A stretch of DNA of 64,000 nucleotides, from positions 1 through 64,000 of the forward strand of contig NZ_JAKZLB010000001.1 of assembly GCF_022808865.1 (NCBI RefSeq). The letters run 5' to 3'. The notes under the pieces are model-generated. The model was not told where the DNA came from. It did not search any database and was given only the letters and a program-made list of their open reading frames with translations. The position numbers and the translations under genes are program-made. This DNA comes from Geothrix oryzisoli. Lineage in GTDB: Bacteria; Acidobacteriota; Holophagae; Holophagales; Holophagaceae. This document shows positions 9,135 to 16,413 of the stretch, one piece after another (within the stretch, counting starts at the first letter, position 1; each line of letters starts with the position of its first letter).

Positions 9135-9611
9135 ATGCAGAAGTCCCTCCACATCGATCCCAACAAGTGCACGGGCTGCCTGCAATGCGAGATGGCCTGC
9201 GCCTGGGAGAACCATCGGAGCTTCACCATCGCCAAGTCGCGGATCAAGGTGTTCACGTTCCACCACGAAGGCCGCTTCGTGCCCTACACCTGCACGCAGT
9301 GCGACGAGGCCTGGTGCATGACGGCCTGCCCGGTGGACGCCATCCGCCTGGACCCGGTCACCGGCGCGAAGATCGTGCTGGAGCCCACCTGCGTGGGTTG
9401 CAAGGTCTGCACGATCGCCTGCCCCTTCGGCACCATCAACTACGTGGCCTCGTCGGGGAAGGTGCAGAAGTGCGACCTCTGCGGCGGCGAGCCGGCCTGT
9501 GCCAAGGCCTGCCCGACCGGCGCCATCACCTATGTGGACGCCGACTGGACGGGCCTCGGCAGGATGCGCCAGTGGGCCGGCAAGACCGACACCAACCCGG
9601 CGACAGTGTGA
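9135..9611 (+). CDS. 4Fe-4S ferredoxin-type subunit of aldehyde oxidoreductase (AorA-like)
   Basis: A 158-residue protein with four Cys clusters of the HycB/DmsB polyferredoxin kind: CTGCLQCEMAC, CTQCDEAWCMTACP, CVGCKVCTIACP and CDLCGGEPACAKACP. This is enough for four [4Fe-4S] clusters. It would carry electrons between the catalytic subunit and the FAD subunit. ATG 9135 has AGGAGG eight bases upstream; the open frame extends upstream to 8952 but that part looks non-coding. The next gene starts 12 bases downstream. In the characterised Aromatoleum AOR the equivalent small Fe-S subunit is AorA. Confidence 0.88.
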   Translation: MQKSLHIDPNKCTGCLQCEMACAWENHRSFTIAKSRIKVFTFHHEGRFVPYTCTQCDEAWCMTACPVDAIRLDPVTGAKIVLEPTCVGCKVCTIACPFGTINYVASSGKVQKCDLCGGEPACAKACPTGAITYVDADWTGLGRMRQWAGKTDTNPATV

Positions 9612-9623
9612 GGAGCGACTGCC

Positions 9624-11474
9624 ATGGCATGGACCAAGAACGTTCTCCGCGTGAACCTCGAGGCCGGCACCTGCACCACGGAGCCGCTGAACCTGCAGTG
9701 GGCCCAGGACTACCTGGGCCAGCGGGGCCTCGCCACCAAGTACCTCGTGTCTGAGATCGACCCGAAGATCGATCCCTTTTCCCCCAAGAACAAGCTCATC
9801 TTCGTGACGGGCCCGCTCACAGGCACCATGGCCGCCACGGGCGGCCGCTATTCGGTGGTCACCAAGGGACCGCTCACGGGCGCCATCGCCTGCTCGAACT
9901 CCGGCGGCTACTTCGGCGCCGAGATGAAGTTCGCGGGCTGGGACATGGTGATCTTCGAAGGGGCCTCGCCCAAACCGGTCTACCTCCTGATCAACGACGG
10001 CAAGGCCGAGCTGGTGGACGCCTCCCACCTCTGGGGCAAGACGGTCTGGGAGACCGAGGAAATCATCAAGACCCAGCACCAGGACCCCCAGATCCGCGTG
10101 GCCTCCATCGGCCGGGCGGGCGAGAACCGCGTACTCTACGCGGCCATCGTGAACGACCTGCACCGCGCCGCCGGCCGCTCCGGCGTGGGCGCCGTCATGG
10201 GGTCCAAGAACCTCAAGGCCGTGGCTGTGCGCGGCACCCGCACTGACGCCTACCACCTGGCTGACCCGGAGGCCTTCTTCGCCGCCACCGAGGCCGGCAA
10301 GAAGGTGCTGGCGGCCAACGGCGTGACCGGGCAGGGGCTCCCGACCTACGGCACCCAGGTGCTCATGAACGTCATCAACGAGCTGGGGGCGCTGCCCACG
10401 CGCAACCATCGGGACGTGCAGTTCGAAGGCGCCCATGACATCTCCGGCGAGGCCATGCACGAGAAGCGGCCCACGGACGGCAAGGCCAATCTCGTCACCA
10501 ACGGCGCCTGCTTCGGCTGCACCATCGCCTGCGGCCGCATCTCCCGCATGGATCCCGGCCACTTCAGCGTCAAGGACAAGCCCCAGTACCACGGCGCCTC
10601 CGGCGGTGTGGAGTACGAGGCCGCCTGGGCCCTGGGCGCCGCGAACGGCGTGAACGACCTGGAAGCCCTCACCTACGCCAACTTCCTCTGCAACGAGGAC
10701 GGCTTCGATCCCATCACCTTCGGGGCCACCGTGGGTGCGGCCATGGAGCTCTACGAGATGGGCGTCCTCACCGAGAAGGAGGTGGGATTCAAGCTGCCCT
10801 TCGGCTCCACGGAGGCCATGGTCAAGCTGGCGGAGCTGACGGCCAAGGGCGAGGGCTTCGGCAAGATCATGGGCCTGGGCTCCAAGCGGCTCTGCACGAA
10901 GTACGGGCACCCGGAACTGTCCATGACCGTCAAGAGCCAGGAGTTTCCGGCCTACGACGGGCGCGCCCTGCAGGGCATGGGTCTGGCCTACGCCACCAAC
11001 AACCGGGGCGCCTGCCACCTGCGCGGCTACATGGTGTCGCCCGAGGTCCTGGGCATCCCCGTGAAGATGGAGCCCCAGGCCACCGAAGGGAAGCCCGCCA
11101 TGCTGAAGGCCTTCCAGGATCTCACCGCCGTGGTGGATTCCGCCGGCATCTGCCTCTTCACCACCTTCGCCTGGGGCCTGTCGGACATCCAGCCGCAGAT
11201 CCAGGCCGCCTGCGAGGGCGACTGGTCCGAGGAACGGCTCCTGCTGGTCGGCGAGCGCATCTGGAACCTGGAGCGGGAGTTCAACCTCGCCGCCGGCTTC
11301 ACGGCCAAGGACGACAACCTCCCACCGCGCCTGATGAAGGAACCCGCCAAGACCGGCCCGCAGAAGGGCGCCGTGTCCAAGCTCGGCGTCATGCTGCCCG
11401 AGTACTACCAGTTGCGTGGCTGGACACCGGAAGGCGTTCCCACCACCGAGACGCGCAAGCGCCTCGGCGTGTGA
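9624..11474 (+). CDS. Tungsten-type aldehyde:ferredoxin oxidoreductase, catalytic subunit (AorB-like)
   Basis: 616 residues, the usual size for AOR-family enzymes, which oxidise aldehydes to acids (or reduce acids) at a bis-pterin tungsten centre with one [4Fe-4S] cluster. Visible family segments are GPLTGTMAATGGRYSVVTKG, GGYFGAEMKFAGWDMVIFEG, ASIGRAGENRV, GRSGVGAVMGSKNLKAVAVRG-like pterin-binding residues (about 180-200), the cluster motif CFGCTIAC near residue 295 with a later Cys in DSAGIC, EYEAAWALGAANGVND and NNRGACHLRGYM. AGGAG lies eight bases before ATG 9624. The stop codon overlaps the GTG that opens the next frame. Tungsten rather than molybdenum is inferred from the family. Confidence 0.93.
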   Translation: MAWTKNVLRVNLEAGTCTTEPLNLQWAQDYLGQRGLATKYLVSEIDPKIDPFSPKNKLIFVTGPLTGTMAATGGRYSVVTKGPLTGAIACSNSGGYFGAEMKFAGWDMVIFEGASPKPVYLLINDGKAELVDASHLWGKTVWETEEIIKTQHQDPQIRVASIGRAGENRVLYAAIVNDLHRAAGRSGVGAVMGSKNLKAVAVRGTRTDAYHLADPEAFFAATEAGKKVLAANGVTGQGLPTYGTQVLMNVINELGALPTRNHRDVQFEGAHDISGEAMHEKRPTDGKANLVTNGACFGCTIACGRISRMDPGHFSVKDKPQYHGASGGVEYEAAWALGAANGVNDLEALTYANFLCNEDGFDPITFGATVGAAMELYEMGVLTEKEVGFKLPFGSTEAMVKLAELTAKGEGFGKIMGLGSKRLCTKYGHPELSMTVKSQEFPAYDGRALQGMGLAYATNNRGACHLRGYMVSPEVLGIPVKMEPQATEGKPAMLKAFQDLTAVVDSAGICLFTTFAWGLSDIQPQIQAACEGDWSEERLLLVGERIWNLEREFNLAAGFTAKDDNLPPRLMKEPAKTGPQKGAVSKLGVMLPEYYQLRGWTPEGVPTTETRKRLGV

Positions 11475-11491
11475 ACGAGCGCAGGTCTCTC

Positions 11492-12736
11492 ATGAGACAC
11501 CTCATCATCGGAAGCGGGCCCGCCGGCGTCATCGCTGCGGAGACCCTGCGCAAGGTCGCCCCCGCCGCGGAGATCACCCTGCTCTGCGGCGAGGGCGAGC
11601 TGCCCTATGCCCGCATGGCCATCCCCTACCTGCTGAAGGGGGAGATCGAGGAGGCTGGCACCCACATCCGGAAGGATGCCGACCACTACGACCGCCTGCG
11701 CATCCAGCTGGTGCAGGCCCGGGCCCGGGCCATCGACACCGCCAACCGCACCGTGGACCTGGGCAACGGGCGCAGCCTGCCCTTCGACCGCCTGCTCATC
11801 GCCACCGGCTCGCACCCCAGCCTCGAGACGATCCCGGGCATGGACCTGCCCGGCGTCCACAGCTGCTGGACCCTCGAAGATGCCCGGACCCTCCTCGCCA
11901 AGGCCCGGCCCGGCACCCGCATCGTCCAGATGGGCGCGGGCTTCGTGGGCTGCATCATCATGGAGGGCCTGCTGTCCCGCGGCGTGGACCTCACCATCCT
12001 CGTCCGCAGCGGCTACATGGTGCGCCGCATGATGAACCCCACCGCCAGCGGCATGATCCGCAGATGGTGCGAGGCCAAGGGCGTAAAGATCCTCACCCAC
12101 ACCCAGCCCCTCGGCATCACGGCCGAGGGCGGCGCCCTCCGGGTGGCCCTACCGGAAGGGCGGACCTTGCCGGCGGACCTCTATCTCAGCGCGGTAGGCG
12201 TGGATCCCAACCTCGACTTCCTGGCGGGCAGCGGCATCGATGTGGACCGCGGTATCCTGGTGGATCCCACCATGCAGACCAGCGTCGCCGGCATCTACGC
12301 CGCCGGGGACGTCGCCGAGGCCACGGACTGCCTCACGGGCCGCCGGCAACTCAACGCCATCCAGCCCAATGCCGTGGAGCAGGGCCGCATCGCGGCGCTG
12401 AACATGGCGGGGCAGCCCGCCCAGTTCCGGGGAAGCTTCGTCTTCAACGTGCTCACCACGCTCGGCCTGGTCTCATCCTCCTTCGGGGAGTGGCAGGGCG
12501 TGCCCCAGGGGGAGTCCACCGAAGTCCTCGACGAGGCCCGCTACCGCTACCTGAACCTCCAGTTCGAGGGGGACCGCCTGGTGGGAGCGAACTGCGTGGG
12601 CTTCGCCGATCACGTGGGCGCCTTCCGGGGCCTCATCGAGGGCCGGGTGCGGCTGGGCAAATGGAAGCAGCGACTCCTGGAGGATCCCACCCGGATCATG
12701 GAAGCCTATCTCGCAGCGGCGCATCGCGTGGCATGA
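11492..12736 (+). CDS. FAD/NAD(P)-dependent oxidoreductase subunit (AorC-like)
   Basis: About 414 residues with two Rossmann folds: MRHLIIGSGPAGVIAAETL at the start (FAD) and VQMGAGFVGCIIMEGLL near residue 145 (NAD(P)H). LLIATGSHPSLETIPG and the second FAD motif GIYAAGDVAEATD (near 270) follow. The architecture is that of NADH:rubredoxin/nitrite-reductase-type flavoproteins. In the known AOR of Aromatoleum the third subunit is such a FAD protein and couples the enzyme to NAD+. A GTG at 11471 would overlap the preceding stop, but ATG 11492 begins exactly at the Rossmann motif and is preferred. The stop overlaps the next ATG (ATGA). Confidence 0.87.
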   Translation: MRHLIIGSGPAGVIAAETLRKVAPAAEITLLCGEGELPYARMAIPYLLKGEIEEAGTHIRKDADHYDRLRIQLVQARARAIDTANRTVDLGNGRSLPFDRLLIATGSHPSLETIPGMDLPGVHSCWTLEDARTLLAKARPGTRIVQMGAGFVGCIIMEGLLSRGVDLTILVRSGYMVRRMMNPTASGMIRRWCEAKGVKILTHTQPLGITAEGGALRVALPEGRTLPADLYLSAVGVDPNLDFLAGSGIDVDRGILVDPTMQTSVAGIYAAGDVAEATDCLTGRRQLNAIQPNAVEQGRIAALNMAGQPAQFRGSFVFNVLTTLGLVSSSFGEWQGVPQGESTEVLDEARYRYLNLQFEGDRLVGANCVGFADHVGAFRGLIEGRVRLGKWKQRLLEDPTRIMEAYLAAAHRVA

Positions 12737-12987
12737 AGATCACCTTCAAGCTGTTCGCCTCCCTCGAGGTCCACCTGCCACCCGAGGCCCGCTCCCGCCA
12801 CCGCATCGACCTGGAGGTGGCCCCGGGCGCCACCGTGGCCGATGTGATCCGCCACCAGGGTGTTCCCCCCGGCCAGTGCGCCATCGTCCTGGTGGACGGA
12901 GTCTGGGTGGCGGCGTCGGAATGGGGTTCCCGGGTGCTCTCCGAAGGCCAGGCCCTGGCCATCTGGCCTCCCGTGGCCGGCGGCTGA
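12733..12987 (+). CDS. MoaD/ThiS-like small protein with C-terminal Gly-Gly
   Basis: An 84-residue beta-grasp-type protein (MKITFKLFASLEVHLPPEA, later APGATVADVIRHQGVP and CAIVLVDGVW) ending PPVAGG. The C-terminal Gly-Gly is the site that is adenylated and thiocarboxylated in MoaD/ThiS sulfur carriers. It overlaps the flavoprotein stop by ATGA. MoaD-like genes recur in tungsten AOR operons, where they are thought to supply sulfur for the pterin dithiolene. Whether this copy serves the general molybdopterin pathway or only this enzyme cannot be told, since no other moa/moe gene is in the window. Confidence 0.8.
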   Translation: MKITFKLFASLEVHLPPEARSRHRIDLEVAPGATVADVIRHQGVPPGQCAIVLVDGVWVAASEWGSRVLSEGQALAIWPPVAGG

Positions 12988-13274
12988 TGGAGCACCGCCT
13001 GACGTTGGAGATGACCCTCTCCCGGGAGGAGTTCCTGCGCCTCCTGCCGGGGGCCGTAGGGTCCTTTGGGGGACCTGGCGAGGGGGATGGGTTCGAGGGG
13101 CGGGATGGCCCCCGGCGCTGGCGGATCCGGCTCGTCCCTCTGCCGGATCTTCATGTGGGTCGCGTGGTCCTGCCCCGGCACCGTGTCGAGATCCATCTCC
13201 AAGGCTACGCGGAGGGGGAGGCGGAGGCCTTCCTGACCCGCTTCCATCGTGGATTCCAGCGGGGCGGAGGCTAG
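12987..13274 (+). CDS. Small unknown protein ending in Gly-Gly-Gly, last gene of the aor cassette
   Basis: A 95-residue frame whose ATG shares one base with the TGA of the MoaD-like gene (TGATG). It has no signal peptide or membrane segment. Visible features are an N-terminal LTLEMTLSREEFLRLLPGAV, a basic middle (RRWRIRLVPLPDLHVGRVVL), and a C-terminal helix EAEAFLTRFHRGFQRGGG. I do not recognise the family. Tight coupling to the MoaD-like gene and the exposed triple-Gly tail make a role in cofactor delivery or AOR assembly plausible, but that is inference. In Aromatoleum a MoeB-like activating enzyme follows the MoaD gene; this protein is far too small to be one. Confidence 0.65.
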   Translation: MEHRLTLEMTLSREEFLRLLPGAVGSFGGPGEGDGFEGRDGPRRWRIRLVPLPDLHVGRVVLPRHRVEIHLQGYAEGEAEAFLTRFHRGFQRGGG

Positions 13275-13291
13275 AAAACCCGCAGGTCCCG

Positions 13292-13297
13292 TATAAT
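13292..13297 (+). promoter_or_regulatory. Candidate -10 box (TATAAT) for a near-leaderless transcript
   Basis: A perfect TATAAT ends six bases before the ATG of the peptide transporter (13304), so initiation about seven bases downstream would fall on the start codon. The hexamer 17 bases upstream is not a recognisable -35 box, and no Shine-Dalgarno sequence is visible. Chance occurrence is possible. Confidence 0.35.
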
Positions 13298-13303
13298 CCC
13301 CGG

Positions 13304-14776
13304 ATGCCGACCCAACGCCCTGCCGGAATCCTGCGCTCCTTCCCGCCCGTCTTCTGGCTGGCGAACGTCATGGAGCTCTTCGAGCGGGCGGCCTATTACG
13401 GCCTCAACTCGGTGCTCGCGGTCTACCTCACGAACGAAGTCGTGAAGGGCGGTCTGGGCTTCACGGAACAGTCCGTCGGCTTCCTCCAGAGCCTGATCTA
13501 CGCGTTCACCTATGTCATCCCCATCGCGGGCGGGGCCCTGGCGGACCGCTACGGCTACCGGCGCATGCTCCTCTTCGCCTTCTCGATCCTCACGGCGGGC
13601 TATTTCATCGCCGGGAATGTCACCTCCTACGGGGCCGTGTTCGCGGGGCTCCTCGTCATGGCCACCGGGGCGGGCCTCTTCAAGCCCATCATCTCCGGCA
13701 CCCTCGCCCGCACCACCACGGAGGAGAACTCCGGGTTCGGCTTCGGCATCTACTACTGGATGATCAACATCGGGGCCTTCCTGGCGCCCCTCGTCGTGAG
13801 CGTGCTGAAGGGCTTCTCCTGGCGCTACGTCTTCATCGCCTCGGCCCTCTATTGCGCGGCCATGCTGATTCCCACAGTCTTCCTCTTCAAGGATCCGCCG
13901 AAGCCCGAGAACACCAAGAGCCTGCGCGAGGTGGCCCATGGCGCCGCCCTGGTGCTGGGCGACGCCCGCTTCATGCTGATGATCGTGGTGTACTCCGGCT
14001 TCTGGATCCTCTACTTCCAGAACTTCGGCTCCGTGCTCTGGTACCTGCGCGACTTCGTGGATGCCACGCCCGTGAACCGGTTCTTCGCGTCCTTCGGCGT
14101 GCCGCTCAAGTTCGACGCCGAGCACGTCACCGTGGTCAACGGCGGGACCATCATCCTGCTGCAGGTCCTCGTGAGCCGCATTGTGAAGAAGATCCGGCCG
14201 CTGCCCACCATGGTGTCGGGCATCGTCATCGGCACCCTCGGGTTCCTGTGCCTGGCGGCCTCCACCAACGTCTGGGTGTTCATCCTGGGCATCTCGGTGT
14301 TCTCCATCGGCGAGATGACGGCCCACCCGAAGTACTACAGCTATGTGGGCCTGGTGGCTCCGGCGGACAAGAAGGCCGTCTACATGGGCTACGCCTTCCT
14401 CTACGGCGTCATCGGCAGCCTCATCGGCTCCAGCCTGGGAGGCATGCTCTACGGCTCCATGCTGAAACCCCTGGTGGGCCAGCCCGGCGGTCCCGCCGCC
14501 GCCCGCCTCTTCTGGCTGCTCTTCGTGAGCCTGAACATCCTGGCGGCCGTGGGGCTCATCCTCTACGACCGCTTCTTCGCCGCGGACACGCCGGCCACCA
14601 ACGAGAAGGCCCGGAAGATCATGCTGGGGATCTATGTCCTGCTGCTGGCCGCGGGAGTCCTGTTCGTCTGGTCGGCGGTCTCCGGGGCGGAGGTCTCCTA
14701 CAAGACCCTGGTCCAGGCGGTGATCATGCTGGCCCTGGGCGCGGGCGGGGCGATCGTCAGCCTCCGCAAGGGCTGA
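13304..14776 (+). CDS. POT/PTR-family proton-coupled oligopeptide transporter
   Basis: A 490-residue polytopic membrane protein of the major facilitator fold. The POT signature MELFERAAYYG (ExxERFxYYG type, proton/peptide coupling) is at residues about 20-30. GGALADRYGYRRML in the loop after helix 2 matches the MFS loop motif. Later helices include GLFKPIISGTLA and FGFGIYYWMINIGAFLAP, both typical of PTR2 proteins. It imports di- or tripeptides with protons. The start is ATG 13304, directly after a TATAAT. The gene lies 29 bases after the aor cassette, but the promoter-like box suggests its own transcript. A 72-bp palindromic repeat follows the stop. Confidence 0.9.
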   Translation: MPTQRPAGILRSFPPVFWLANVMELFERAAYYGLNSVLAVYLTNEVVKGGLGFTEQSVGFLQSLIYAFTYVIPIAGGALADRYGYRRMLLFAFSILTAGYFIAGNVTSYGAVFAGLLVMATGAGLFKPIISGTLARTTTEENSGFGFGIYYWMINIGAFLAPLVVSVLKGFSWRYVFIASALYCAAMLIPTVFLFKDPPKPENTKSLREVAHGAALVLGDARFMLMIVVYSGFWILYFQNFGSVLWYLRDFVDATPVNRFFASFGVPLKFDAEHVTVVNGGTIILLQVLVSRIVKKIRPLPTMVSGIVIGTLGFLCLAASTNVWVFILGISVFSIGEMTAHPKYYSYVGLVAPADKKAVYMGYAFLYGVIGSLIGSSLGGMLYGSMLKPLVGQPGGPAAARLFWLLFVSLNILAAVGLILYDRFFAADTPATNEKARKIMLGIYVLLLAAGVLFVWSAVSGAEVSYKTLVQAVIMLALGAGGAIVSLRKG

Positions 14777-14782
14777 TCCAGA

Positions 14783-14933
14783 GGCGGTCTCGTGGCATAG
14801 CCTCCTCGCCGGACCCTCGCTCCGTGGCCTGCCCCGCGGGCCACTCCGCGATCCGGCGGTCTCGTGGCATAGCCTCCTCGCCGGATCCTCGCTCCGTGGC
14901 CTGCCCCGCAGGCCACTCCGCGATCCGGCGGTC
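14783..14933. repeat. Two tandem copies of a 72-bp palindromic repeat
   Basis: 14783-14854 and 14855-14926 are direct repeats with a 72-base period and two mismatches (gaccctcg/gatcctcg; cgcgggcc/cgcaggcc). The first seven bases of a third copy follow (14927-14933). Each unit holds a dyad: gtggcctgc facing gcaggccac around CCC, with an outer ccggatc/gatccgg pair in the second copy. The long interrupted hairpins sit between the convergent transporter and PilZ genes and may act as terminators or belong to a REP-like family. A minus-strand frame through both copies is Arg/Gly-rich and not considered a gene. Confidence 0.9.
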
Positions 14934-14935
14934 GG

Positions 14936-15631
14936 CTACCCTTGCCGGAACCCCTCGGACCGGTCGGTCCGTCGCGCTTGGATGAAGCGGTGGATCGGCT
15001 CGAGGTCCATGCCGGGGGTGGGATTCAGGACCACGCCCAGGCGGGTGGGATAGTCCTGGCCCTCGAGATAGGCCAGGTGCCGTACTTCACCGGGGCAGTG
15101 GAGGATCGAGCCATCGGGCAGCACCGCATCGATGTCCACCGGAGCGTGGAGGTCCACCATCAGGACCTCCTCCAGGGCGAGGCCGACCCCGGTTTCCGTG
15201 AGGTTCACCAGCAGGGCGTCGAGAACCTGTCCGCCCAGGCCCACGCGGACTTTCAGGGGCGCCTGCTCCGGGGCGGCGACGCGCATGTCGCGGCGGCGGT
15301 GCAGCTGGGCGGGTTCATGGGGCCAGTCGAGGCATAGGAGGGTGTCTCCGGCTCCGTCCTGAAGATGCGGGAGGAGGATGGACTCCAGGGTCAGCACTTC
15401 CTCCCCCAGCAGCACGGTGAGGGTGACGGGTGTGCCTTCGGCAGGCATGGCGTCCCGGGCGTGGAGGCCGGATAGCTCGAGCGTCGAGCCGGGACGGAAG
15501 CTGTGGATGCGGAGATCACCCAGCAGCCTGGAACTGGCGCCCTGGAGCCGGAGGCTCACCACCGCCTTGGTGAGACGGGCCTGGATGAGGAACTGTTCCA
15601 GGACGGGGGCCGACAAGGAGGAATGTCCCAT
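14936..15631 (-). CDS. PilZ-domain (c-di-GMP-binding) protein
   Basis: A 231-residue soluble protein with a YcgR-like layout: an N-terminal beta-rich domain (about 1-105), then a PilZ domain opening with HRRRDMRV (the RxxxR c-di-GMP motif) and continuing with NLTETGVGLAL (D/NxSxxG-type motif). It probably senses cyclic di-GMP and passes the signal by protein contact; no output domain is attached. It ends three bases from the 72-bp repeat and is the last gene of a minus-strand run with the metallophosphoesterase upstream. Confidence 0.85.
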   Translation of the reverse strand: MGHSSLSAPVLEQFLIQARLTKAVVSLRLQGASSRLLGDLRIHSFRPGSTLELSGLHARDAMPAEGTPVTLTVLLGEEVLTLESILLPHLQDGAGDTLLCLDWPHEPAQLHRRRDMRVAAPEQAPLKVRVGLGGQVLDALLVNLTETGVGLALEEVLMVDLHAPVDIDAVLPDGSILHCPGEVRHLAYLEGQDYPTRLGVVLNPTPGMDLEPIHRFIQARRTDRSEGFRQG

Positions 15632-15644
15632 GGGGTGGTGCCTT

Positions 15645-16385
15645 TCAAATGCCTTGGCTCAGTCTGTCTGCCAGGTTCGAATGGAGCCCGGCAGCCAGGA
15701 TGGCCTTGGCGGCGCCATGCACATCGTAATCCAGGCGGTGGAGGCGCACTCGCCGCCGCTTGGGGTCGTATGTCATGAAGGAGACTCGGGGATCGCGGTC
15801 CCTGGGCTGGCCCACGGAACCCGGATTCGCCAGGTACCGGCAGTGGGGTTGCATCTGGAACCAGTCGCCGGGCTGGAGGCAGATCCAATTCAGCCGGCCC
15901 TGCGCCTCGTCCAATTCGAAGCAGCCCGGCAGGTGGGTGTGGCCGAAGAAGCAGAGGGGTCCCTCGAAGGCGTCGAAGGCCTGGCCGATCTCGCGCATGT
16001 GAAGCAGGTAGGCGTCTTCATCCACCGGCGACCCGTGGGCGATCTGGTAGTCCTCGCCCACCCACAGCGGTCCCACCGGCAGGTCGGCCAGGAAGCGCCA
16101 GTTGTCCTGGCGAAGCTTCTCCCGGGTCCAGTCCGCCGCCTGCCGGGCGGGCAGGCTGAAGGCGTCATAGGGTTCGAGCCCGGCGCAGACCTTGTCGTGG
16201 TTGCCCCGGACCATGAACCGGGGCCGCAGCTCCCGCACCTTGTCCAGCAGCTGGTTGGGGTGGGCCCCATAGCCGACCAGGTCGCCCAGGAGCACGAAGC
16301 GGTGGATGGCCCGCCGCCGCACGAACCGCAGCACCGCACGGAGCGCGTGCAGGTTCGAGTGCAGGTCGGAGAGGATCAAATCCAC
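15645..16385 (-). CDS. Calcineurin-like metallophosphoesterase
   Basis: 246 residues with every metal-binding block of the family in order: LILSDLHSNLHAL (DxH), LLGDLVGYGAHP (GDxxxxG), VRGNHDKV (GNHD), IAHGSPVDED (GH/AHG) and FFGHTHLPG (GHTH). It lacks a signal peptide, so it is cytoplasmic. Such proteins hydrolyse phosphodiesters or phosphoproteins; the substrate cannot be read from sequence. The PilZ gene starts 13 bases downstream. Confidence 0.88.
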   Translation of the reverse strand: MDLILSDLHSNLHALRAVLRFVRRRAIHRFVLLGDLVGYGAHPNQLLDKVRELRPRFMVRGNHDKVCAGLEPYDAFSLPARQAADWTREKLRQDNWRFLADLPVGPLWVGEDYQIAHGSPVDEDAYLLHMREIGQAFDAFEGPLCFFGHTHLPGCFELDEAQGRLNWICLQPGDWFQMQPHCRYLANPGSVGQPRDRDPRVSFMTYDPKRRRVRLHRLDYDVHGAAKAILAAGLHSNLADRLSQGI

Positions 16386-16413
16386 TGGGATATTCCTGGG
16401 GAGGAACTCCAGT

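Noticed and set aside
14698-14916. Minus-strand frame through the 72-bp repeats
   Set aside because: Its repetitive Arg/Gly peptide is simply the repeat translated twice; no start signal and no gene-like composition.
14783-14933. CRISPR-like reading of the 72-bp repeat
   Set aside because: Units are contiguous with no spacers and are too long; no cas gene is present.
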